Assembly (NCBI GenBank): GCA_958453935.1
Contig: CAUDZT010000026.1
Coordinates: forward strand, 1 to 29,327
Origin: an uncultured Collinsella sp.
GTDB lineage: Bacteria; Actinomycetota; Coriobacteriia; Coriobacteriales; Coriobacteriaceae
Reading direction: 5' to 3'
DNA: 29,327 nt
The position numbers and the translations under genes are program-made. Of the stretch, positions 1 through 6,402 are shown one piece after another (the stretch's first letter is position 1; each line of letters opens with the position of its first letter). A model generated the notes under the pieces. The model saw only the letters and a list, made by a program, of their open reading frames with translations, was not told where the DNA came from and did no database searches.

Positions 1-807
1 CTGCGCTATTTTATGGGCACGCAGATGTCCGGCGTCATGGTTCAGCCCATGGCGTCCCCCGACTGGCACCCCGCTATGACCAAGATGCCCGTGCCGATCG
101 TCTATCTGGACATCCATTGCTCCGAGCCCGGTTACTACGTGGCCGCCGACAACGAGGCACAGGGGCGTATTATCGCCGAGCTCGCCATCGCCCGCGGCGC
201 ACGCCATATCACCGTTGTGGGCCGAGCGGCATTTATGCAGCTCACCCTGCGCGTCCTTGGCATCCACAAGGCACTTGCCCTGCATCCTGATATCAAAATT
301 GAGGTCATCGATGCCGGGGAGTGGAATACCGCAGCCGACGGCTACAGCATCGGTACCCAGATTGCCGAACGCCCTGCTGACGAGCGCCCCGATTTTGTCA
401 TCGGCCTGACCGACGTATTGGCCTCGGGCGTTATCTCGGCGCTGACCGACAAGGGCATTTCCGTCCCCGGCCAGATTCTTGTTGCCGGCTGCGATGGCAA
501 CCCACTTGCCTGGAGCGGATCGGTCCCCCTCACCACGGTTGCACCACCGGGCTACGAGATCGGCCGCAAGGGCGTGCAGCTGCTCATGGAACAAATCGAG
601 GATAAACCTGCCGCCAAGACCAAACGAGTCCGCATCGGCTCCGCCGCGCGCACCGTCACCACGGTCACGGCCACCGAGGACATTAACCGTCAGGAGCTCG
701 TGCGCCCCTTCTTGCTCGAGCGTGTGAGCACCCAAAAGGCCGAGCAGCACCCGACGGGCCCATCCGCGGCCCCTATAACCGACATCAACCTGGGCGCTTA
801 CCTGTAA
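1..807 (+). CDS. LacI/GalR-family regulator, C-terminal part (5' end outside window)
   Basis: The reading frame is open from the first base, so the gene starts upstream. About 268 codons are visible and end at TAA. What remains resembles the periplasmic-binding-protein-like effector domain of LacI/GalR regulators: a stretch reading VPIVYLDIH, then a segment on access to the binding cleft (YYVAADNEAQGRIIAELAIA), the FVIGLTDVLASGVISAL segment, and a late ILVAGCDGNPLA segment that matches the usual 'vvGfDd' position. The helix-turn-helix is not in the window. A strong hairpin follows the stop. The family assignment is fairly safe; the effector and target genes are unknown. Confidence 0.8.
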   Translation: MRYFMGTQMSGVMVQPMASPDWHPAMTKMPVPIVYLDIHCSEPGYYVAADNEAQGRIIAELAIARGARHITVVGRAAFMQLTLRVLGIHKALALHPDIKIEVIDAGEWNTAADGYSIGTQIAERPADERPDFVIGLTDVLASGVISALTDKGISVPGQILVAGCDGNPLAWSGSVPLTTVAPPGYEIGRKGVQLLMEQIEDKPAAKTKRVRIGSAARTVTTVTATEDINRQELVRPFLLERVSTQKAEQHPTGPSAAPITDINLGAYL

Positions 808-812
808 CAAAT

Positions 813-850
813 AAACGCCGCAGCGGAAATAACTACGCTGCGGCGTTTTT
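813..850 (+). terminator. Rho-independent terminator after the LacI-type gene
   Basis: Thirteen-bp arms (813-825 and 836-848, core ACGCCGCAGCG) enclose a 10-nt loop. A run of T follows on the plus strand, six bases after the stop codon of the regulator. The next 170 bases up to the ATPase gene are AT-rich and hold no gene. Confidence 0.9.
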
Positions 851-908
851 GTTGGCCCCACGTGCCCTCCCCATTTAGCCGGGCCTGCGGCTATGGAAAT
901 TTATGGCA

Positions 909-914
909 TATAAT
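909..914 (+). promoter_or_regulatory. Possible -10 element for the DUF4143 ATPase gene
   Basis: A perfect TATAAT lies in the AT-rich leader 109 bases before the ATPase start. The base 17 bp upstream offers no good -35 hexamer. A small palindrome with ATGGA/TCCAT arms (942-957) follows and could be an operator. Weak, composition-driven call. Confidence 0.3.
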
Positions 915-1022
915 CCGTTTTTTATTAACTTTTTTGCTAAAATGGATTCAATTCCATATTTTTAGAAATTTCCTATAAGTATTGATTTTGCTCCAGTTTT
1001 TTCTCGCCAAGAAAGAGGCTTC

Positions 1023-2228
1023 ATGAATCTGATTGATCGCAAACAGTACCTCGACTGGCTCATTTCGTGGAAAGACTCGCACGTCATCAAGGTCGTTTCG
1101 GGCGTCCGAAGGTCCGGCAAATCAAAGCTATTCGAAATCTACCGCAGCTACCTGCGCGATCATGGAATCACAGGCGGCCAGGTTATATCCCTCAACTTTG
1201 AAGACCTGGAGTTCGAGTCGCTTACGTCGTATAGAGCACTCTACGACTACATTTCCGCCAGACTCGTCCCCGATAAGATGAACTACGTTTTTCTGGACGA
1301 GATACAGCACGTCGAGCATTTCGAAAAAGCCGTCGACAGTCTTTTTATCAAGGACAATGTCGACCTCTACATAACCGGTTCCAACGCTTATCTGCTCTCG
1401 AGCGAGCTGGCAACTTTGCTCTCCGGCCGCTACGTAGAGCTCAAGATGCTGCCCCTATCCTTTAAAGAGTTTTGCTCGGCAAAAACCAATGACGGAAAGG
1501 CTCCCGCGCAGTTGTTTGACGAGTACATAACCAGGGGCTCTTTTCCCTTTATCGCCGAGACGGGTATTCAGGGACCCCAGGCGCGCGATTATCTTATGAG
1601 CCTCTACGATACCATCGTCATACGCGACGTTATCGAACGCCTGAAGGTCTCGGACGTCCCGACCCTGCGCGATATCACCAAGTTCCTACTCCATAGCATT
1701 GGAAACCGGATCTCGATTAAAAAAATCTCCGACACGCTCTCGTCCAACGGCAACAAAACCGACCAGAAAACCGTAGCCAAATACCTCAAAGGCTTAACAG
1801 ACAGCCTTGTGCTGTACTTTGCTCCGCGCTATAACGTGCGCGGTCGGCAGCTTCTTTCAACAAACGGCAAATACTACGCCGTTGACCTTGGACTTAGAGG
1901 CGCTCTCGTCAAAACCCAAAGCAGCGATATCGGTCATATCCTCGAAAATGTTGTTTATCTCGAGCTCCTACGCCGTGGATACGACGTCTACGTGGGCGAT
2001 ATCGACGGCGGGGAAATCGATTTTGTTGCCCTAAAGTCAGGCGAGACAGCCTATTTTCAGGTTTCAGCCACAACGCTCGACGAAACTACCCTCAATCGAG
2101 AGTTGGCCCCCTTTAAGAAAGTCCGAGACAACTACCCCAAGACGCTTCTTACGCTCGACACGCTGTTTGCGGACGCGAACTACGAAGGAGTCCGCAAGCG
2201 CAACGTGATCGACTGGCTCCTGGAGTAA
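1023..2228 (+). CDS. AAA ATPase with DUF4143 C-terminal domain
   Basis: A 401-residue protein of the widespread AAA_14/DUF4143 family. The ATPase part comes first: Walker A GVRRSGKS at residues 27-34, Walker B YVFLDEIQ at 88-95, a TGSN sensor at 118-121 and the family's SGRY at 134-137. The C-terminal half carries the DUF4143 region, including ELLRRGYDVYVG, GEIDF and YFQVS segments that resemble a PD-(D/E)XK-type nuclease fold. ATG start with AAAGAGG about five bases upstream. The gene stands alone behind an AT-rich leader, unlike its GC-rich neighbours, which suggests acquisition. Members are common in gut anaerobes but their role is not settled; links to genome defence or toxin-like systems are speculative here. 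Confidence 0.9.
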   Translation: MNLIDRKQYLDWLISWKDSHVIKVVSGVRRSGKSKLFEIYRSYLRDHGITGGQVISLNFEDLEFESLTSYRALYDYISARLVPDKMNYVFLDEIQHVEHFEKAVDSLFIKDNVDLYITGSNAYLLSSELATLLSGRYVELKMLPLSFKEFCSAKTNDGKAPAQLFDEYITRGSFPFIAETGIQGPQARDYLMSLYDTIVIRDVIERLKVSDVPTLRDITKFLLHSIGNRISIKKISDTLSSNGNKTDQKTVAKYLKGLTDSLVLYFAPRYNVRGRQLLSTNGKYYAVDLGLRGALVKTQSSDIGHILENVVYLELLRRGYDVYVGDIDGGEIDFVALKSGETAYFQVSATTLDETTLNRELAPFKKVRDNYPKTLLTLDTLFADANYEGVRKRNVIDWLLE

Positions 2229-2295
2229 CTTGTAGCGTCATAACCCTCCGCCAGCTCCTTACCAAGGCCGCAGCCCCAGTCGCTTAAAGCACAAT

Positions 2296-2342
2296 GCCCC
2301 TCTTATCGGCCAAAACAGCAATCTTGGCGTGATAAGAGGGGC
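2296..2342. terminator. Convergent hairpin between ATPase and HAD genes
   Basis: Perfect 12-bp arms (2296-2307 GCCCCTCTTATC; 2331-2342 its complement) with a 23-nt loop that contains a further GCCAA/TTGGC pairing. It lies between convergent genes, so a bidirectional terminator is likely, although neither side has a U tract. The rest of 2229-2429 shows no gene that can be supported. Confidence 0.55.
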
Positions 2343-2429
2343 TGACTGCGTCAGCGCCTCCACGCAGGCGCCGTTGCCGCCACCGTCCTGCGAGATCGGG
2401 CGCGGGGCATGGCGACTCGCGTGCAAACG

Positions 2430-3080
2430 CTAGCGCACGGCCTTGACCGCGGCCGGCAGATCGAACAGCGTATCGAGCACGGCCTCGCAGCCATCCGCCA
2501 CGTCCTGCGGCAGCGGCACAATATCGGGCACAGCAAAGACATGGCAGCCGGCCGTGATGCCCGAGACGCAGCCGTTGCGGGAATCCTCGACCACGGCGCA
2601 CTCCTCGGGAGCAAAGCCCGCGCGCTCGCAGGCGAGCAGATACATCTCGGGATCGGGCTTGCCGTGTACGACGTCCTCGCCGCAGGTCACCGTCTCAAAC
2701 TTATCAAAGAGGCCGACCGTCTTAAGGTTGCGCTCGGCGGTAACATGGCGCGACGACGTCGCGAGGCCCACGTGATAGCCCGCAGCCAGCAGCTCGTCCA
2801 GGCACTCGGCGGCGCCGGCCTTAAGCTCCAGATCGGTCTTGACCATCTCGTCGCGAATCTCCCTATGGCGACGATAGATTGCCTCAGCGGTTTCGCGACT
2901 GCCGTAATGCCCATCAAGGATCTCCATGACATCGGGCAGCGTGCGACCGATAAACTGATGGATCAGCGCATCATCAATCGCGAATCCCAGCTCGGCCGCT
3001 CCCGCCTTCCACGCCTTGATACCCAAACGCTCGGTATCGACCAGCGTTCCGTCCATATCAAAAATAACAGCCTTGATCAT
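2430..3080 (-). CDS. HAD-superfamily hydrolase, beta-phosphoglucomutase-like
   Basis: A 216-residue HAD phosphatase. Motif I DMDGT occupies residues 8-12 (Asp8 nucleophile, Asp10 acid/base), followed by the helical cap typical of the phosphoglycolate phosphatase / beta-phosphoglucomutase subgroup. Motif II is the Ser in LATSSRH, and the acidic motif IV is VVEDSRNG. I chose the ATG giving MIKAVIFDMDG because a GGGGGA ribosome-binding site precedes it; a longer frame reaching 3167 would add 29 residues that lack family similarity and fall in the promoter region. It is divergent from larE. The substrate (a sugar phosphate or phosphoglycolate) cannot be told from sequence. Confidence 0.88.
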   Translation of the reverse strand: MIKAVIFDMDGTLVDTERLGIKAWKAGAAELGFAIDDALIHQFIGRTLPDVMEILDGHYGSRETAEAIYRRHREIRDEMVKTDLELKAGAAECLDELLAAGYHVGLATSSRHVTAERNLKTVGLFDKFETVTCGEDVVHGKPDPEMYLLACERAGFAPEECAVVEDSRNGCVSGITAGCHVFAVPDIVPLPQDVADGCEAVLDTLFDLPAAVKAVR

Positions 3081-3124
3081 ATCGGTCCCCCATCGCTTCG
3101 CGCTGCTGTACTCCCGCAACTTTA

Positions 3125-3245
3125 CCGCACTTGTAAACTTGTATATAACGTATATAGCATATTGCACTTTCGTTACATAGATAGAAGTCTTATGACAAGT
3201 GGCTCGGTAGGATTATAGTTTTCGACCGAGTACTCAACGGCAAGG
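3125..3245. promoter_or_regulatory. Divergent promoter region between the HAD gene and larE
   Basis: This AT-rich stretch has overlapping TATATA-type hexamers around 3140-3165 that could serve as -10 elements on both strands, and a CTCGGT/ACCGAG inverted repeat (3203-3208 and 3225-3230) just upstream of larE. An AAGGA ribosome-binding site for larE lies at about 3241-3245. The individual hexamers are ambiguous. Confidence 0.35.
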
Positions 3246-3253
3246 ATCGATTC

Positions 3254-4132
3254 ATGCTTTCAGACACCACCGCACCTGCAGAGGGGCTTCAGGACAAACT
3301 CGCAGCGCTCGAGCAGCTGCTTTTGGCATACGGACGCGTCGCCATCGGCTTTTCCGGTGGCGTCGACAGCAGCTTTTTGGCCGCGGTCTGCGCCCGCATC
3401 ATGCCCACCAGCACCCTTCTCGTTCACCTCACCACGCCGCTCATCGGCACGCCCGAGCAGGCTTCGTTTGAGCGGTCCGTTGACGGGCAGGCCGATGAGG
3501 GCCCGCATCTTAAGCTCCCCGTGCTCAATCTTTCGGTCGATCAGCTGCAGCTCCCCCAGGTAGCCTGCAACGACGCCGACCGCTGCTACCACTGCAAGCG
3601 CGCCGGCTTTACCGCCATCGTCAATCACGCCAGGTCGCTGGGCTTTCCCACCGTTATCGACGGCAGTAACGCAAGCGACCGCGGCGACTACCGCCCCGGC
3701 ATGCGCGCCGCCCAGGAGCTCGGCGTGCGATCGCCGCTTATGGAGGTCGGCTTTACCAAGGACGAGGAGCGCGAGTTGCTGCGCGCCTGGGGATACCCCG
3801 TCTGGAACCTGCCGGCAGGAGCCTGCCTGGCCACGCGTGTCCCCACGGGCGAAGAGCTCACGCGCGAGAAGGTCGATGTAATCCGCGCCTGTGAGGACTA
3901 CCTGCACGACTTTGGCCTGGACCAGGTCCGCGCACGCCTCGTCGGCGGCTGCATGCATATCGAGGCCGCGCCGGCAGACGTCGCCAAGATTGCCACCCTC
4001 GGCGGTGCCGCCGTCGACGACAAGGGCAAGACCCCGCTGCCCGCCGCCATCGAGTCCGCGCTGCGCGAGCTGGGCTGCGACCATATCTCCCCCGAGGTCA
4101 CCCCCTACATCCACGGCAACATGAATCTTTAG
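3254..4132 (+). CDS. larE: ATP-dependent sulfur transferase LarE
   Basis: A 292-residue PP-loop protein. The ATP-binding SGGVDSS motif is at residues 34-40. LarE incorporates sulfur into the pincer nickel cofactor precursor (pyridinium-3,5-biscarboxylic acid) used by lactate racemase LarA and its relatives. The family CLA(S/T)R motif is at 191-195. A CxxC pair (Cys111, Cys114) precedes it, giving the three-cysteine pattern of the iron-sulfur-cluster type of LarE rather than the sacrificial single-cysteine type known from Lactiplantibacillus. No larA, larB or larC is in the window. It is preceded by AAGGA and followed within three bases by a hairpin. Confidence 0.9.
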   Translation: MLSDTTAPAEGLQDKLAALEQLLLAYGRVAIGFSGGVDSSFLAAVCARIMPTSTLLVHLTTPLIGTPEQASFERSVDGQADEGPHLKLPVLNLSVDQLQLPQVACNDADRCYHCKRAGFTAIVNHARSLGFPTVIDGSNASDRGDYRPGMRAAQELGVRSPLMEVGFTKDEERELLRAWGYPVWNLPAGACLATRVPTGEELTREKVDVIRACEDYLHDFGLDQVRARLVGGCMHIEAAPADVAKIATLGGAAVDDKGKTPLPAAIESALRELGCDHISPEVTPYIHGNMNL

Positions 4133-4160
4133 GTTACGCCGTTTTACAAACGGCGTACCT
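4133..4160 (+). terminator. Hairpin directly after larE
   Basis: Arms TACGCCGTTT (4135-4144) and AAACGGCGTA (4148-4157) with a 3-nt loop, immediately after the larE stop. There is no U tract after it, so termination strength is uncertain. Confidence 0.5.
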
Positions 4161-4172
4161 GCTCGGCGCTGC

Positions 4173-4272
4173 GCGGGCTCCGGGCACGGCAATCTGACGT
4201 TCAACTTCACGGGCGCGACCAAAAGGTCAGCGCCCGCTTGTTTCACGTCACCTTACCGCACCCGGAGCCCGC
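4173..4272. repeat. 100-bp nested palindrome
   Basis: Three nested inverted repeats share one centre. The outer arms GCGGGCTCCGGG (4173-4184) pair with 4261-4272. The middle arms TGACGT (4195-4200) pair with ACGTCA (4245-4250). The inner stem (4210-4220 with 4225-4236, one bulged A) has an AAAA loop. The transcript from either strand would fold into a long interrupted hairpin. No coding sequence can be supported here. Confidence 0.75.
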
Positions 4273-4313
4273 TCGCTCGCATATGCTCAACCTGGACTGC
4301 GTTAACTGACCCA

Positions 4314-4357
4314 CCAAAAAGGGACAGGTTTATTTTGGCAGGTTTTACCTGGGGAAA
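4314..4357. repeat. 44-bp direct repeat, copy 1
   Basis: Matches 4874-4917 at 42 of 44 positions, same orientation. The core is AAAAAGGGACAGGTTTATTT, flanked by CCAAAA/TTTTGG inverted arms that are partly degraded here. Resembles a REP-type hairpin of the kind moved by RAYT (IS200-like) transposases. Confidence 0.85.
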
Positions 4358-4370
4358 TATTGCAAGACAA

Positions 4371-4417
4371 TCGCCCCTCTAGCACCCATCCAACTTCGAG
4401 AGACACTAGAGGGGCGA
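4371..4417 (-). terminator. Hairpin terminator behind the winged-helix remnant
   Basis: Perfect 12-bp arms TCGCCCCTCTAG (4371-4382) and complement (4406-4417), 23-nt loop. It lies 11 bases beyond the stop of the minus-strand remnant. Its stem and loop size copy the hairpin at 2296-2342. Confidence 0.5.
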
Positions 4418-4428
4418 CCCGGCTGCAT

Positions 4429-4560
4429 CTACTTCTTCCGATATCGGCGGTTACGGCTCGTCGATGAACCCATCACTTCGATGAGTCCTTTATCCGCCAT
4501 TTTTGGCAGATGGTAACGGACGGACGAGATTTGGCATTCCGTCTCTCTAAAACAATAGAT
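4429..4560 (-). pseudogene. Remnant of a winged-helix C-terminus
   Basis: The minus-strand frame between in-frame stops at 4561-4563 and 4429-4431 encodes 43 residues. They include SSVRYHLPKMADKGLIEVMG and a basic tail ending RNRRYRKK. The pattern (helix, recognition helix, 'KGLIE' and a basic wing) is typical of winged-helix ends of Fic or AlbA_2/divergent-AAA regulators. There is no usable start codon before an internal Met, so only the end of the gene remains. A hairpin follows it and the TTAGAGAGA array lies on its 5' side. Family identity beyond 'winged helix' is inference. Confidence 0.5.
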
Positions 4561-4731
4561 TTATCTCTCTAAAGTTTCGTATATCTCTCTAACTTTAGAG
4601 AGATAAGCACCTTGTTTTAGAGAGACATTTAGAGAGATGTATCGAATTCACTGCTAGATTACCTAAGACTATCTCTCTAGCCTACTTTCTCTTTAGAGAG
4701 ACATTTAGAGAGACGAGCGTAATCTCTCTAA
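4542..4731. repeat. Array of ten TTAGAGAGA motifs in both orientations
   Basis: Copies begin at 4542, 4563, 4583, 4595, 4617, 4629, 4671, 4693, 4705 and 4722. Those at 4595, 4617, 4629, 4693 and 4705 read TTAGAGAGAY; the others read as the complement, and 4671 ends in G. Spacings cluster near 12 and 20-22 bp. A TTTAGAGAGACATTTAGAGA block occurs twice (from 4616 and 4692). The intervening DNA is AT-rich and non-coding. It looks like a clustered binding-site (operator or iteron-like) region. Confidence 0.8.
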
Positions 4732-4775
4732 CCATGGGTCCTGCTCTCAAAACGCATACACCCCAACCGCACCCT

Positions 4776-4844
4776 AAGTTGCAGTGGAATAGTTCCTGTT
4801 TTGCAGCCTATCGGGCATAAACAGGAACTATTCCACCGCAACTT
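4776..4844. repeat. Long hairpin, 26-bp arms with one mismatch
   Basis: Arms 4776-4801 and 4819-4844 contain GGAATAGTTCCTGTTT and its complement; the loop is 17 nt. The position (between two REP-like copies, no gene nearby) and shape fit a small palindromic mobile element or a structured RNA. Confidence 0.8.
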
Positions 4845-4869
4845 CGTTTGACGGGCATTGACCCGCAGG

Positions 4870-4917
4870 CCTGCCAAAAAGGGACAGGTTTATTTTGGCA
4901 GGTTTTATCTTGGGAAA
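4870..4917. repeat. 44-bp direct repeat, copy 2, with intact hairpin arms
   Basis: The direct repeat proper is 4874-4917. In this copy the arms CCTGCCAAAA (4870-4879) and TTTTGGCAGG (4893-4902) are perfect and expose AGGGACAGGTTTA as the loop. Confidence 0.85.
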
Positions 4918-4924
4918 CGCAAAC

Positions 4925-4961
4925 AGGGCCGCGACACCTATATGGCGTCGCGGCCCTTTTC
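4925..4961 (-). terminator. Terminator of the PTS/transketolase operon
   Basis: Arms AGGGCCGCGAC (4925-4935) and complement (4947-4957). It lies about 40 bases past the stop of the last operon gene. The better T run is on the plus strand; on the minus strand the stem is followed by TGTTTG. Confidence 0.7.
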
Positions 4962-4999
4962 CTTGGAGAAGGATCGATTGCTTGAACGGGATGACCGTT

Positions 5000-5452
5000 C
5001 TAGTCTTCGAGTCCGCTATTGATAAGCTCCGCAATCTCAACGGGATCGGTGCTCGCGCGCACCTTGTCACGGAAGCCGGCGTCCATCAGCATCACGGCAG
5101 CCTTGGAGAGCAGACGCAGGTGCGTGGTTCCAGCCTCGCCGGCGGGCACGTACAGCGCGAGCGCAACATCGACGGGCACCCCATCGAAACTCGGCCATTC
5201 AACGGGCTCGACCAGTTTAAGCACGGCAACGCCCGGCGTATGGATCGCGTCGCTTTTGGCATGCGGAACGGCAAAACCGGCGACAAGGCCGGTCTCGGCC
5301 TCGTTCTCTCGAGCAATAAAGGCAGCCTCTACGGCAGACGCGTCATCGGCAAAGCCAAGCTCGATGGCCTGCTCGGACAAATAATGCAGGGCGTCCTCAC
5401 GCGAGGCGGCGGTATACCCGATCGTCACTTGGTTGGCAGATACAAATCCCAT
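5000..5452 (-). CDS. PTS fructose/mannitol-type EIIA
   Basis: A 150-residue EIIA domain (PTS_EIIA_2 type). The phospho-accepting histidine is His64 in GFAVPHAKSDAI. It receives phosphate from HPr and passes it to the IIB domain, here carried by the IIBC protein encoded first in this operon. ATG preceded by AAGGAAGG, 11 bases after the transketolase C-half stop. As the last gene before the terminator it completes a PTS whose parts bracket the metabolic genes. Substrate specificity lies in IIC and is not known. Confidence 0.92.
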   Translation of the reverse strand: MGFVSANQVTIGYTAASREDALHYLSEQAIELGFADDASAVEAAFIARENEAETGLVAGFAVPHAKSDAIHTPGVAVLKLVEPVEWPSFDGVPVDVALALYVPAGEAGTTHLRLLSKAAVMLMDAGFRDKVRASTDPVEIAELINSGLED

Positions 5453-5463
5453 GGAAACCTTCC

Positions 5464-6402
5464 TTACAACACAGACCTGGCCGCAGCTTCGATGCCGTCG
5501 GCGTCCAAACCGTACTTGTGCAGCAAATCGACCGCAGGGCCGGATTCACCATACACATCGCGCACGCCGACACGTCGCATCGGCACCGGATGCTGCTCCG
5601 CGAGCACCGAGGCCACAGCCTCGCCAAGACCACCGATAATCGAATGCTCCTCGGCGGTGACCACGCGACCAGTCTTCTTGGCGCTGGCAACCACCAGACG
5701 CTCATCGAGCGGCTTGATCGTGTGCATGTTGATGACCTCGGCATCGATGCCATCGGCAGCGAGCGCCTCGGCAGCCTCAAGCGCCTCGGCGACCATGAGG
5801 CCGCATGCGACGATAGTCACATCGGACCCCTCGCGCACGACCACGCCGCGACCAATCTTGAACTCATAGTCCTCGTGGTCGTTGATGACCGGTGTTGCCA
5901 GACGGCCGAAGCGCATATAGACTGGCCCCTCAAACTCATAGGCGGCGCGCACGCAAGCGCGAGCCTCGATGTCATCGGCGGGAACGATCACCGTCATATC
6001 TGGGATCGTGCGCATGAGCGCGATGTCCTCGCAGCACTGATGTGTGGCGCCGTCTTCACCGACCGAGATACCCGCATGCGTGGCGCCGATTTTGACGTTG
6101 AGGTGCGGATAGCCGATGGAGTTGCGTACCTGCTCGTACGCGCGGCCGGCGGCGAACATGGCAAAGGCGCTCGCAAAGGCGACGTGGCCCGTGGTTGCAA
6201 TGCCGGCGGCAAGCCCCATCAAGTTGCTCTCGGCAATGCCGGCATCGTAGAAGCGCTCAGGGTGCGCAGCCTTAAACTTACCGGTTTGCGTGGCGGCGGC
6301 CAGGTCGGCATCGAGAACCACAAAGTCATCATGCTCGTTGCCCAGCTCGACAAGTGCCTCGCCATAGCTAACGCGCGTGGCGACCTTCTTGACGTCTGCC
6401 AT
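5464..6402 (-). CDS. Transketolase, C-terminal subunit
   Basis: A 312-residue protein with the pyrimidine-binding and C-terminal domains of a split transketolase. The thiamine-activating glutamate is Glu58 in GIAESN. The TAEEHSIIGGLGEAV segment near residue 240 marks the start of the C-terminal domain. It works with the N-half encoded directly upstream: its ATG shares one base with that gene's TAA, a sign of translational coupling. Transfers two-carbon ketol units between sugar phosphates in the non-oxidative pentose phosphate pathway. 1-deoxyxylulose-5-phosphate synthase-like proteins are the main alternative but are normally a single chain. Confidence 0.92.
   Translation of the reverse strand: MADVKKVATRVSYGEALVELGNEHDDFVVLDADLAAATQTGKFKAAHPERFYDAGIAESNLMGLAAGIATTGHVAFASAFAMFAAGRAYEQVRNSIGYPHLNVKIGATHAGISVGEDGATHQCCEDIALMRTIPDMTVIVPADDIEARACVRAAYEFEGPVYMRFGRLATPVINDHEDYEFKIGRGVVVREGSDVTIVACGLMVAEALEAAEALAADGIDAEVINMHTIKPLDERLVVASAKKTGRVVTAEEHSIIGGLGEAVASVLAEQHPVPMRRVGVRDVYGESGPAVDLLHKYGLDADGIEAAARSVL

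Noticed and set aside
2284..2601. A 105-codon minus-strand frame over the hairpin
   Set aside because: It overlaps the HAD gene in another frame, is Arg/Ala-rich and has no recognisable domain.
4542..4731. Reading the TTAGAGAGA array as a CRISPR
   Set aside because: Motifs are too short, occur in both orientations and have no regular spacer length; no cas gene is present.
4895..5869. A plus-strand frame beginning in the second direct repeat
   Set aside because: Antisense to PTS IIA and transketolase; the TTG start lies inside a repeat.
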